A DNA stretch of 64,000 nucleotides, taken from assembly GCF_003323715.1 (NCBI RefSeq), contig NZ_QOIN01000049.1, positions 1 to 64,000 on the forward strand, in the 5' to 3' direction. The notes below the pieces were generated by a model, which saw nothing but the letters and a program-made list of their open reading frames with translations, was not told the origin of the DNA and searched no databases. The stretch's first letter is position 1, and every line of letters starts with the position of its first letter. The stretch comes from Streptomyces diacarni (GTDB lineage Bacteria > Actinomycetota > Actinomycetes > Streptomycetales > Streptomycetaceae). The position numbers and the translations under genes were made by a program. Below, piece after piece: positions 1-7,999 of this stretch.

Positions 1-1
1 C

Positions 2-121
2 CGCGCGATCGCCACACGCTTCGACAAACTCGCCGCCCGCTACAAGGCCGGAGTCCACCTCGCCGCACTCATCCTCTGGCTCCGCGAACCCACCCAAGAC
101 CCTTTGTCAGACACGGCTTAG
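2..121 (+). mobile_element. C-terminal end of an IS5-family transposase (cut by window edge)
   Basis: The last 39 codons of a transposase run into the window and stop at 119-121. The peptide (RAIATRFDKLAARY, then VHLAALILWLRE) matches the C-terminal tail typical of IS5-family DDE transposases in Streptomyces. The last bases, CCTTTGTCAGACACGGC at 101-117, look like an IS terminal inverted repeat, with the stop codon lying inside the end. The other end is outside the window. The element appears to sit within or next to the transfer region of the conjugative element that follows. Family assignment is by recognition only. Confidence 0.6.
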
Positions 122-215
122 CGCCTGACCTTCCGCTCTCCGATTCGGCCGGCGCGTCCATCTCGCGCCAAGTCCCTACCCCTCCCATGCCGAAAACAGA
201 AAGGAGGTGCCATCC

Positions 216-836
216 ATGCGCCCCCACCTCGCCCGGGTTGACGCCGTGCTCGTGCAAGCGGTCATCGCTGCTGCGCTGTCCTTCGCCCACCTGCATGACC
301 TGGCCTCGGCTGCGGGTCAGGACGGATGGAAAGCCTGGGCATACCCGGTCTCGGTCGATCTGCTGTTGGTCGCTGCCTGGCGTCGGCTGCGCTCGGGTCG
401 TGACCGGGCTGCGGGCTGGTGCTGGTTCCTCGTCGCCCTCGCCGCCTCCCTCGGCGCCAACATCGCCACCGCCGGACTCCTGGACCTGGGCGACGTTCCC
501 GACTGGCTGCGCATCCTCGTCGCCGGGTGGCCCGCGCTGGCCTTCCTCGGCGGCACCCTCCTCGCCCACACCACACACGAACCCCCAGCCGAGCCGGCCG
601 CCGAGCAGCCGACCGGCCCCGAGATCGCAGAGCCCACGCCCGACCCCTCCGCACCGACTGCACCGGAGCTCCCGGCGCCGACCACGGCTGTTCCGGCCGC
701 TCTGATCGAGCACGCCCGCAAGATCGCCACCGCACACGAGGAACGCACCGGCACACCCATCGACACACCGACCCTCCGCGCCCGCCTCGGCGTCCCCGCA
801 CCGCTCGCCGAGCAGATCGCAGCCCACCTCACCTGA
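216..836 (+). CDS. DUF2637 membrane protein of the conjugative element (Spd-like)
   Basis: A 206-residue protein whose first 120 residues contain about four hydrophobic helices (VDAVLVQAVIAAALSFAHL, YPVSVDLLLVAAW, WCWFLVALAASLGANIATAG, LRILVAGWPALAFLGGTLL). This is the pattern of DUF2637 proteins found in actinomycete conjugative elements. The rest is Pro/Ala/Glu-rich with a short helical end. I chose the ATG at 216 because AAGGAGG at 201-207 sits 8 nt upstream; a GTG at 207 overlaps that site. In pSAM2/SLP1-type elements such proteins belong to the spread functions that accompany the FtsK-like transfer protein, which would lie left of the window. Function is by family and context only. Confidence 0.7.
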   Translation: MRPHLARVDAVLVQAVIAAALSFAHLHDLASAAGQDGWKAWAYPVSVDLLLVAAWRRLRSGRDRAAGWCWFLVALAASLGANIATAGLLDLGDVPDWLRILVAGWPALAFLGGTLLAHTTHEPPAEPAAEQPTGPEIAEPTPDPSAPTAPELPAPTTAVPAALIEHARKIATAHEERTGTPIDTPTLRARLGVPAPLAEQIAAHLT

Positions 837-855
837 CCGAACCGGAGGAACCTCC

Positions 856-1044
856 ATGCCCGGATACCTGCCCGACAGCTTCGACTACCTCGACGCGGCC
901 CACGAGATGGCCCACACCGGCCGCCCCGCTCTGGCCCGGCTGCTGGCAGAAGAAGCCGCCACTCGCACCGAGGACCCGGACGAAGCCGCCCGCATCCTGC
1001 GCCGCTTCCCCGACCCTGCATCCCTGCGACTGAAGGACTGCTGA
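856..1044 (+). CDS. Small hypothetical protein of the conjugative element
   Basis: A 62-residue acidic soluble protein (starts MPGYLPDSFDYLDAAHEMAH) with GGAGG just upstream of its ATG. Its stop overlaps the start of the next gene in a TGATG, so the two are probably translationally coupled. I recognise no domain. It is helical and Ala/Glu-rich, and lies in the run of small genes between the DUF2637 protein and the replication initiator. It is expected to be co-transcribed with the transfer/spread genes. Confidence 0.6.
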   Translation: MPGYLPDSFDYLDAAHEMAHTGRPALARLLAEEAATRTEDPDEAARILRRFPDPASLRLKDC

Positions 1045-1235
1045 TGCCGCTCAACCGCCGCTTCCGCTCCGTGACCCGCATCGGCCCCGTGCAGGTCGGC
1101 ACGGCCCATGACGGCCGGGGTCGTGAGAAGCACACCGCCGCCTGCACCGCTCCGCGCTGTGGCTTCTCCGCCGACTACGACTCACGCGCTGCCGCAGAGC
1201 TGGCCGCCCGCACCCACCGCTGCCCCGTCCGCTGA
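1044..1235 (+). CDS. Small mobile element transfer protein
   Basis: A 63-residue basic protein beginning MPLNRRFRSVTRIGPVQVG and ending ELAARTHRCPVR. It closely resembles the small family usually annotated as mobile element transfer protein in Streptomyces AICEs. Three Cys and two His in the second half (AACTAPRCGFS, then THRC) suggest a small zinc-binding fold. The ATG overlaps the previous stop. The biochemical role in these elements is not established; the name rests on conserved position and sequence. Confidence 0.6.
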   Translation: MPLNRRFRSVTRIGPVQVGTAHDGRGREKHTAACTAPRCGFSADYDSRAAAELAARTHRCPVR

Positions 1236-1248
1236 AGGAGAGCCACCC

Positions 1249-1443
1249 GTGTCCGTGAACCTCCCCCTGGTCGTCGTGCTCGGCCTGCTGGTGTGGGGCG
1301 CTGTGAAGTTCCTCGGCGTCCGCGTCTGGCTCGTCGTCGTGATCGCCCTGTTCGGCTTCTACCTCGCCGACACCTTCCTCGCCCCCGCCATCGACAACGG
1401 CACCCGCACCGGAGTCGAAACCGTCAACGGCACCCACGACTGA
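1249..1443 (+). CDS. Small membrane protein of the conjugative element
   Basis: A 64-residue protein from a GTG at 1249, with GAAGGAGAG at 1234-1242 as ribosome site. It is almost wholly hydrophobic: LPLVVVLGLLVWGAVKFL and WLVVVIALFGFYLADTFL form two membrane helices, followed by a short polar tail ending NGTHD. It lies in the spread-gene cluster between two other small element proteins. No catalytic motif is visible. It probably belongs to the membrane-embedded spread functions; this is inferred from context. Confidence 0.6.
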   Translation: MSVNLPLVVVLGLLVWGAVKFLGVRVWLVVVIALFGFYLADTFLAPAIDNGTRTGVETVNGTHD

Positions 1444-1457
1444 CAGGAGAGCAACCG

Positions 1458-1736
1458 ATGTTCCTGCGCCCCCAGCTCCCCGAAACCCACACCCCGAACC
1501 TGCCCACGACCGCCCAGCAGATGCACGTACCGGCCTGCGGCTGCCAGCACTCCGCACCCCTCGCCCCGCCGCCACGGTCGCTGCCCTCGGTCGGCTCCGG
1601 GGCCGTCGCGGCCGTGGTGGTCGGCGGTGTGGTCCTCGTCGCGTTCCTGGCCGCCGTCGTCGTCACGGCCGTCTCGGTCGCTGTGGCCGCTGTCGTCCTG
1701 CGCTCGCTGCTGGGCGCCCAGCACCGCCGCCGCTGA
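1458..1736 (+). CDS. SpdD-like spread protein
   Basis: A 92-residue protein from ATG 1458, with CAGGAGAG upstream. The first 50 residues are Pro-rich and polar with a CGC motif. A single long hydrophobic stretch of about 35 residues follows (AVAAVVVGGVVLVAFLAAVV onward), then a basic end QHRRR. Proteins of this shape in front of the replication initiator of Streptomyces AICEs are annotated SpdD, one of the plasmid spread proteins thought to help intramycelial movement of the element. The assignment is by architecture and position. Confidence 0.6.
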   Translation: MFLRPQLPETHTPNLPTTAQQMHVPACGCQHSAPLAPPPRSLPSVGSGAVAAVVVGGVVLVAFLAAVVVTAVSVAVAAVVLRSLLGAQHRRR

Positions 1737-1858
1737 ACGGCTCCCGGGGCGGCCCAGAAGCCGCCAAGCATCCGCCGCCCCGGAAGCCCAAGCCCCTTCC
1801 CAACCCGAAAAATCTGAGAAGGAGTACAGCCATCATCACCCGTCCCACCCCGCCCCCG

Positions 1859-3199
1859 GTGACGGACCTGGCAAGCCTCGCCGCAACCGGCTCCCTGCCG
1901 GGTATCCTCCGCCAGCTCTCCGGCCTGGGCGGCTGCACCAATCCCGTCCGCCTGGCCGGCCACCGCACCGAACACAACCTCGACACCACCACCGGCGAGA
2001 TCGGCCCGGCCCTGCGCCGCCTCGACTCGGGCGACCTGCCGGCCGGTGACCTCCTGGTCCGCTGCGGCAACCGCCGCACCACCCGCTGCGCGGCCTGCGC
2101 CGAGACCTACCGCCGCGACACCTTCCACCTCATTACCGCCGGACTACGCGGCGGCAAAGGCACCCCCGAGACGGTGACGACACACCCGCGCGTCTTCGCG
2201 ACCTTCACCGCGCCCAGTTTCGGCCCGGTCCACAACCGGCCTGGCACTCGTCGCTGCCGCTGCGGCCGTCACCACGCTGACGATGACCCGCTGCTCGGTA
2301 CGCCGCTGGACGCAGACCGCTACGACTACGAATCCGCGGTGCTCTGGAACGCCCACGCGGGCGCTCTGTGGCGCCGCTTCACCATCCACCTCCGCCGCGA
2401 AATCGCACGCCGCGCCGGACTCACCCAACGCGAACTTCCAGAGCGCGCCTGGGTCTCCTTCGCGAAGGTCGCCGAGTACCAGAAGCGCGGCGCCGTCCAC
2501 TTCCACGCCGTCATCCGCCTCGACGGCCCAGCCGGCGGCGAGACCCGACCCCCACACTGGGCTACGGCCGAGCTGCTGGGCGACGCCATCCGCGCCGCCG
2601 CTACACGGGCCGTCGTCCCTGGCCCGGTGGTCGATGGCCGCACGCACACGTTCGCCTTCGGCCGACAGCTCGACATCCGCACCATCCACGGACCCGACCT
2701 CGACGGCAGCCAGGCCCTCACCGACCGCGCCGTTGCTGCCTACATCGCCAAGTACGCCACCAAAGGCGCCGAGACGGCCACGGGCACTCTGGACCGCCGT
2801 CTGCGCTTCGTCGCCGAGCTGGCAACCATGCACCTGCCCCCGCATGCCGAACGCCTCATCCGCACCGCCTGGGCCCTGGGCGCCCGCAAAGACCTCGCAC
2901 ACCTCCGCCTCCGCGCCTGGGCTCACATGCTCGGCTTCCGGGGCCACTTCTCCACCAAAACCCGCCGCTACTCCACCACCCTCGGAGCCCTCCGCACCGC
3001 CCGCGCCGAATGGCGCCGTCTCCAAGCCGCCATCGCACGCGGCGACGATCCACAGCCGATGGACAGCGAGCAAACGACGCTCGTCCTCGCCCACTGGGCC
3101 TACGCCGGGACCGGCCTCACCCCCACCGAACAGTGGCTATCCGCCTCCCTCGCCGACACCCCGAACGCCCACACCCCGGAAGGAGACAACGCCCGATGA
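1859..3199 (+). CDS. Replication initiator protein (RepSA-like, HUH-type rolling circle)
   Basis: A protein of 446 residues from GTG 1859, or 455 from an ATC at 1832. It matches the RepSA-like initiators of Streptomyces AICEs. Visible motifs, numbered from 1859, are a Cys-rich N-terminal patch (C69, C77, C80, then CRCGRHH near 132), HFH at 215-217 in VHFHAVIRLDG (the HUH metal site) and AAYIAKYATK at 293-302 with two Tyr. Tyr 295 or 299 is the likely nicking residue. Such proteins nick the excised circular element at its origin and start rolling-circle replication. The only well-spaced ribosome site (GAAGGAG at 1818-1824) points to ATC 1832, not GTG 1859. The stop overlaps the next start. Confidence 0.85.
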   Translation: MTDLASLAATGSLPGILRQLSGLGGCTNPVRLAGHRTEHNLDTTTGEIGPALRRLDSGDLPAGDLLVRCGNRRTTRCAACAETYRRDTFHLITAGLRGGKGTPETVTTHPRVFATFTAPSFGPVHNRPGTRRCRCGRHHADDDPLLGTPLDADRYDYESAVLWNAHAGALWRRFTIHLRREIARRAGLTQRELPERAWVSFAKVAEYQKRGAVHFHAVIRLDGPAGGETRPPHWATAELLGDAIRAAATRAVVPGPVVDGRTHTFAFGRQLDIRTIHGPDLDGSQALTDRAVAAYIAKYATKGAETATGTLDRRLRFVAELATMHLPPHAERLIRTAWALGARKDLAHLRLRAWAHMLGFRGHFSTKTRRYSTTLGALRTARAEWRRLQAAIARGDDPQPMDSEQTTLVLAHWAYAGTGLTPTEQWLSASLADTPNAHTPEGDNAR

Positions 3200-3423
3200 C
3201 GGCAACCGCGACCACCATCACGCCCAAGTGGCACACCACCGCCGAGGTCGCCGCAATGCTCGGCTTCGGGCTCTCCAAGACCAAGATGCTCGTCCTCACC
3301 GGGCAAATCCGCTCCGTCAAGGTCGGCCGCAACCGCCGCATCCTCCCGGCCTGGGTGGACGAGTACATCGACCGCTGTGCGGCGGAAGCCGAAGCCGTCG
3401 GCGCCGAGAGGTGGTACGCATGA
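3196..3423 (+). CDS. xis: Excisionase-type helix-turn-helix protein
   Basis: A 75-residue protein with a MerR-like/HTH_17 fold: WHTTAEVAAMLGFGLSKTKM is the helix-turn-helix and IRSVKVGRNRRILPAWVDEY the wing and following helix. It overlaps the initiator stop (ATGA at 3196) and its own stop overlaps the integrase start (ATGA at 3420), so rep-xis-int is one translationally coupled run, as in pSAM2. Excisionases of this type bend DNA at the attachment site and direct the integrase toward excision. Size, fold and position agree. Confidence 0.8.
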   Translation: MTATATTITPKWHTTAEVAAMLGFGLSKTKMLVLTGQIRSVKVGRNRRILPAWVDEYIDRCAAEAEAVGAERWYA

Positions 3424-4679
3424 GCGGCAAGCGGGGCAACGGCGAGGGCTCCATCTACCCCTACCGCAACGGCTTCGCCGCGTACGTCTGGGTCACCACC
3501 CCCGACGGCAAACGCAAGCGCAAGTACGTCTACGGCAAGACCCGCCCGGAAGTCCACGAGAAGTGGCTGAAGCTCCACAACGAGGCCAAGAAGGGCCCGG
3601 TGGCCACTCGGCACCGCACTGTGGACGGCTTCCTCAACTACTGGCTGACCTCGGTCGTGAAGCCCAACCTGGCGCCCCTCACGTACGTCGCGTACGAGGG
3701 TGCCGCTCGCCTCTACATCGTGCCCCGCCTCGGCCCCAAGCGGCTCGACAAGCTGACGGTCCGCGACGTGCGCGAGTGGCTGACGAAGCTCGCCGACACC
3801 TGCCAGTGCTGCGCCCAGCGCAAGGACGCCAAGCGTCGTCCCGAGCGGCAACGCTGCTGCGCCATCGGCGAGTGCTGCGAGCAGTACCCGAGCGGGCGGG
3901 TCGTCCAGATCGCCCGGGACACCCTCCGCGCGGCTCTGAGTCAGGCCGTGGTCGAAGAGGAGATCCCGCGCAACGTCGCCAAGCTCGTACGTGTCCCGAA
4001 GCCCCGGCGCCGGAAGGTCAAGGCGTGGTCCGTCGGGGAAGCCAGCGGCTTCCTGGAGCACGCCGTCACCTCGGACGACCCGCTGTACGCCGCTTGGGTC
4101 CTGGCGCTCACCCTCGGGCTCCGGCGCGGTGAGATTCTCGGCCTCACCTGGGAGTCCATCGACTTCGACGCCGGAGAGCTGTACATCGACCACCAGCTCC
4201 AGCGTGCGGGCCGTGAGGTCCTGCACCGGGAGACGAAGACGGAGGACTCGGAGGACTTCCTCCCCCTGCCGGAGCTCTGCCTCGCAGCGCTACGGCAGCG
4301 TCGCCAGCAGCAACAGGAGGACCGAGAAGCGGCCGGAGAGCTCTGGCAGGACATGCATGGGCTGATCTTCACCACTCGCTACGGGACGCCGATCGAGCCC
4401 GGCAACCTCACCCGGGCCTTCGCCGTCCGCATCCGCCAAGCCGGCGTCCGCGCGATCCCGCTCCGGAACACCCGGCACACCACCGGTTCGCTGCTCGTCG
4501 CCATGAAGGTGCACCCCAAGGTGGCGCAGCGGATCTTGCGGCACTCCAAGTTCACGATGACCTTCGACGTGTACTCGGAGGCCAGTGACGAGGAGATCCG
4601 CGAAGCACTGCAACGGCTCTCCCGCGGCTTCGGCCAGAGCCCGCCGGACGACCCCGAGGAGTCCGACGAGGACTCGTAG
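3420..4679 (+). CDS. int: Site-specific tyrosine integrase of the AICE
   Basis: A 419-residue tyrosine recombinase. The N-terminal region (residues 1-60) is the basic arm-type DNA-binding domain. The core-binding domain at about 65-200 carries a Cys-rich insert (CQCC at 128-131, CC at 146-147, CC at 152-153), probably zinc-binding and common in SLP1-type integrases. Catalytic residues visible are R235 (GLRRGE), R352 (NTRHT), H375 (ILRHS) and nucleophile Y385 (DVYSE). The usual first His of the HxxR box is Arg 349. It lies about 100 bp from the 3' end of the tRNA-Thr gene, its likely target. Confidence 0.9.
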   Translation: MSGKRGNGEGSIYPYRNGFAAYVWVTTPDGKRKRKYVYGKTRPEVHEKWLKLHNEAKKGPVATRHRTVDGFLNYWLTSVVKPNLAPLTYVAYEGAARLYIVPRLGPKRLDKLTVRDVREWLTKLADTCQCCAQRKDAKRRPERQRCCAIGECCEQYPSGRVVQIARDTLRAALSQAVVEEEIPRNVAKLVRVPKPRRRKVKAWSVGEASGFLEHAVTSDDPLYAAWVLALTLGLRRGEILGLTWESIDFDAGELYIDHQLQRAGREVLHRETKTEDSEDFLPLPELCLAALRQRRQQQQEDREAAGELWQDMHGLIFTTRYGTPIEPGNLTRAFAVRIRQAGVRAIPLRNTRHTTGSLLVAMKVHPKVAQRILRHSKFTMTFDVYSEASDEEIREALQRLSRGFGQSPPDDPEESDEDS

Positions 4680-4784
4680 CGGCCCGTAACGATCATCCCG
4701 GTTGCTGTACTTCGCTGCTGTACGGCACCACAGAGGCCCGCCCCTGATCCCCGGGACGGGCCTCTGACCTGCAAAACGAGCTGG

Positions 4785-4858
4785 AGCCGCCTGTCGGATT
4801 CGAACCGACGACCTTCTGTTTACAAGACAGATGCTCTAACCAGCTGAGCTAAGGCGGC
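4785..4858 (-). tRNA. tRNA-Thr (anticodon TGT)
   Basis: Read on the minus strand, GCCGCCT pairs with AGGCGGC as acceptor stem. The D loop contains AGCTGGTTAGAGC, the anticodon loop reads CTTGTAA with anticodon TGT, and the T arm has GGTTCGAATCC. A genomic CCA follows at 4782-4784. The 3' end faces the integrase gene, the standard arrangement for an element integrated into the 3' part of a tRNA gene, which stays intact on this side. I did not find a second copy of the tRNA 3' end inside the window, so the other attachment end lies to the left. Confidence 0.95.
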
Positions 4859-4953
4859 GGGGGTGTGCTCTCGCTCGTGCAGTGTACCCGGCGGTGGTTC
4901 GGGCTGGTCGGACTACTGACAAAAGACGGATCAGAGGCTAGCGTCCTGGCCAG

Positions 4954-4968
4954 GTCCACGCAGTGGAC
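4954..4968. promoter_or_regulatory. Short dyad upstream of msiK
   Basis: GTCCAC-GCA-GTGGAC forms a perfect 6-bp dyad about 60 bp before the msiK start. It could be an operator for sugar-responsive control, but it does not match the full DasR consensus and no known factor can be assigned. Confidence 0.25.
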
Positions 4969-5029
4969 TACACCTCCCCCTTTACGACGGATCGTCCGGC
5001 ACGTACCTGCCGGTGAAGGAGAAGAGAAC

Positions 5030-6163
<1,134 letters not shown>

Positions 6164-6253
6164 GCGCCTCAGCGACTGAGCGACTGAGCGCAGCGCAGTA
6201 GCTGAGAGGCTCAACGCCTCGCGCCTCAGCATCGCCGCTGTACGCGGTGTCTC

Positions 6254-6300
6254 GACGAAGGGCCGCGACGGGTTCACCACACCCGTCGCGGCCCTTCGTC
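6254..6300 (+). terminator. Terminator downstream of msiK
   Basis: A perfect 19-bp stem (GACGAAGGGCCGCGACGGG at 6254-6272, its complement at 6282-6300) with a 9-nt loop, 90 bp after the msiK stop. The rest of 6164-6538 holds short GACTGAGC-type repeats right after the stop and no gene that I can support. Confidence 0.85.
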
Positions 6301-6538
6301 GTCAGCGCCCCGTCGTCATGCCCGTCACCACGCCCGTCATCACGCCCGCCCCCGACACCGCCCCGTCAGTCGGCCGTCACCCCGCCGTCGGCCCCGCCGT
6401 CGGCCCGCCTCAGCGCCGTCAACATGAGGCCCGCGCCTCACCCTTGCGTACGGCGACACTCGAACACCTCATGCATGTCGTCCCCCGAAGTGGTGACTCA
6501 ATGTCGCCAAATCACTACCTGTCGCTACCATCACGGGC

Positions 6539-6985
6539 GTGAACCACGCAGCCCGCCGTATCGGCCGATCCCTCGCCCTTGTTCTCCCGGTCGTGCTCGT
6601 TCTGTCCGGGACACTCGCCGTCGCCCGCGTCCCATGGGCCGCCTCGCCCTCGGACACGCAACTGCTCACCGCGTCCTCGCACGAGGCGTCGTCGCGGGAC
6701 GCCTCGACGCCCGCCTCGCCTCCCGCGTCCTCGACCGAGCGAGAGCCCCAGGACGTGCTCCGCGACCGCCTCATCGCCGAGTTGCAGGAGCAGGATCCCG
6801 GGGTGGCGCTCAGCAGTCTCCAGCGCGCGATGACGCGCAAGCCGTCGCTCGCCCGGCACTGCACCTCGCTCGCGCGGGCGCTGGGCAAGGCAGCCGTCCA
6901 CAAGTACGGCGCCCAGCGGGCGCAGCGCTTCTCCCGTCCGGTCTGCGACACGTCGTTCGCCTACGGGGTCGCCCAGATGGGCTGA
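6539..6985 (+). CDS. Secreted hypothetical protein
   Basis: A 148-residue protein from GTG 6539. Residues 1-31 form a signal peptide or single anchor (ARRIGRSLALVLPVVLVLSG, then TLAVARVPWAA). A Ser/Ala/Pro-rich linker follows, then a helical domain of about 80 residues with Cys at HCTS and VCDTS that could form a disulfide. I recognise no enzyme family. There is no clear Shine-Dalgarno, so the start is the weakest part of the call. It sits alone between msiK and a nucleotidyltransferase, both on the same strand. Confidence 0.55.
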   Translation: MNHAARRIGRSLALVLPVVLVLSGTLAVARVPWAASPSDTQLLTASSHEASSRDASTPASPPASSTEREPQDVLRDRLIAELQEQDPGVALSSLQRAMTRKPSLARHCTSLARALGKAAVHKYGAQRAQRFSRPVCDTSFAYGVAQMG

Positions 6986-7054
6986 GGCCCCGGCAGAACC
7001 CAGCAGAACCCAGCAGAGCCCGGTCGCGCCCAGCGGAGCCCCGTGCCGCGCGCA

Positions 7055-7060
7055 TAGGGT
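7055..7060 (+). promoter_or_regulatory. -10 element for the leaderless nucleotidyltransferase gene
   Basis: TAGGGT ends 7 nt before the ATG at 7068. This matches the TANNNT -10 spacing of a transcript that starts at the A of the start codon. No Shine-Dalgarno is present. Confidence 0.5.
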
Positions 7061-7067
7061 GCGGCAC

Positions 7068-7787
7068 ATGACCCAGCATCCGACCCAGGCCGTGATCCTC
7101 GCCGGTGGGCAGGGATCACGGCTTCGGCCGTACACCGACGACCGTCCGAAGCCGATGGTGGAGATCCCCGGCACGGGAGTGCCGATCATCGGCCACCAGT
7201 TGGCGTGGCTCGCGGACGAGGGCGTCACCGATGTCGTCGTCTCCTCGGGTCACCTCGCCGAGGTGCTCGAGGAGTGGCTCGGCAAGGCCGAACTCCCCTG
7301 CCGTGTGACGACGGTGACCGAGCCGGAGCCGCTCGGGCGTGGCGGCGGGCTGAAGTTCGCGGCGCGTTCCCTGCCGCGTCCTGACGAGCCGTGGTACGCC
7401 ACGAACGGCGACATCTGGACGCGCTTCTCGTTGCGCGAGATGGCCGCGTTCCACGCCGAGCGCGATGCCACGGCCACGCTGGCGCTGGCCCGGCCGCGTA
7501 TTCCGTGGGGCGCCGTGGAGACGGACCAGTTCGGTCACGTCCTGGACTTCATCGAGGCGCCGCCCTCCCCGTATCTGATCAACGCGGGTGTCTACGTCTT
7601 CGCGCGACGCTTCGCCGGGCTGCTGCCCGAGCGCGGTGACCACGAGCGCACCACTTTTCCCCGGCTCGCCCGCGAACGGGCCCTGGCCGGTTACCCGCTC
7701 CCCCAGCGTTCGTACTGGCGGGCCATCGACACCGCCAAGGACCTGACGGAGGCGGCCAAGGAGCTCGCCGGCGAGCACGGCGGCTGA
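7068..7787 (+). CDS. Sugar-phosphate nucleotidyltransferase family protein
   Basis: A 239-residue Rossmann-type nucleotidyltransferase. The nucleotide-binding loop is ILAGGQGSRLRPYTDDRPKP near residue 10, and the metal-binding Asp lies in ATNGDIW. The family transfers an NMP onto a sugar 1-phosphate to make an activated sugar. The usual left-handed beta-helix acyltransferase domain is absent, so this is a short, single-domain member. The substrate cannot be read from the sequence. I chose ATG 7068 over GTG 7059 because the promoter spacing predicts a leaderless start there. The gene faces the DoxX gene with paired hairpins between them. Confidence 0.75.
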   Translation: MTQHPTQAVILAGGQGSRLRPYTDDRPKPMVEIPGTGVPIIGHQLAWLADEGVTDVVVSSGHLAEVLEEWLGKAELPCRVTTVTEPEPLGRGGGLKFAARSLPRPDEPWYATNGDIWTRFSLREMAAFHAERDATATLALARPRIPWGAVETDQFGHVLDFIEAPPSPYLINAGVYVFARRFAGLLPERGDHERTTFPRLARERALAGYPLPQRSYWRAIDTAKDLTEAAKELAGEHGG

Positions 7788-7877
7788 CACTCGGCGTCGG
7801 CGCGGCGGGCGCGCCACCGGGCGCAGGCCACAGCCCGCGGAGCACAGAGCACAGTCCGCAGAGCACAGAGCGCGCGC

Positions 7878-7938
7878 GTGAGGCCGCCGGCTCCACCGCG
7901 GGTATCGCGAGATCCCGAGAAGGAGCCGACGGCCTCAC
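7878..7938. repeat. Inverted repeat between convergent genes
   Basis: GTGAGGCCGCCGGCTCC at 7878-7894 pairs with 7922-7938 with one mismatch, leaving a 27-nt loop. Together with the adjacent hairpin it separates two convergent genes and may serve as the terminator for the + strand gene. Confidence 0.5.
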
Positions 7939-7954
7939 ACATGCGCGGAGCAGA

Positions 7955-7991
7955 CCGCGGTCTGCCAGGTCGCCTGCCTGGCAGACCGCGG
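7955..7991. terminator. Terminator between convergent genes
   Basis: A perfect 15-bp stem (CCGCGGTCTGCCAGG at 7955-7969 with 7977-7991) and a 7-nt loop. It starts 9 nt after the end of the DoxX gene on the minus strand and can act in both directions. Confidence 0.75.
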
Positions 7992-7999
7992 CCCGCGCG

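Noticed and set aside
4954..4968. DasR operator upstream of msiK
   Set aside because: The dyad lacks the TGGTCTAGACCA core; only an unassigned dyad is reported.
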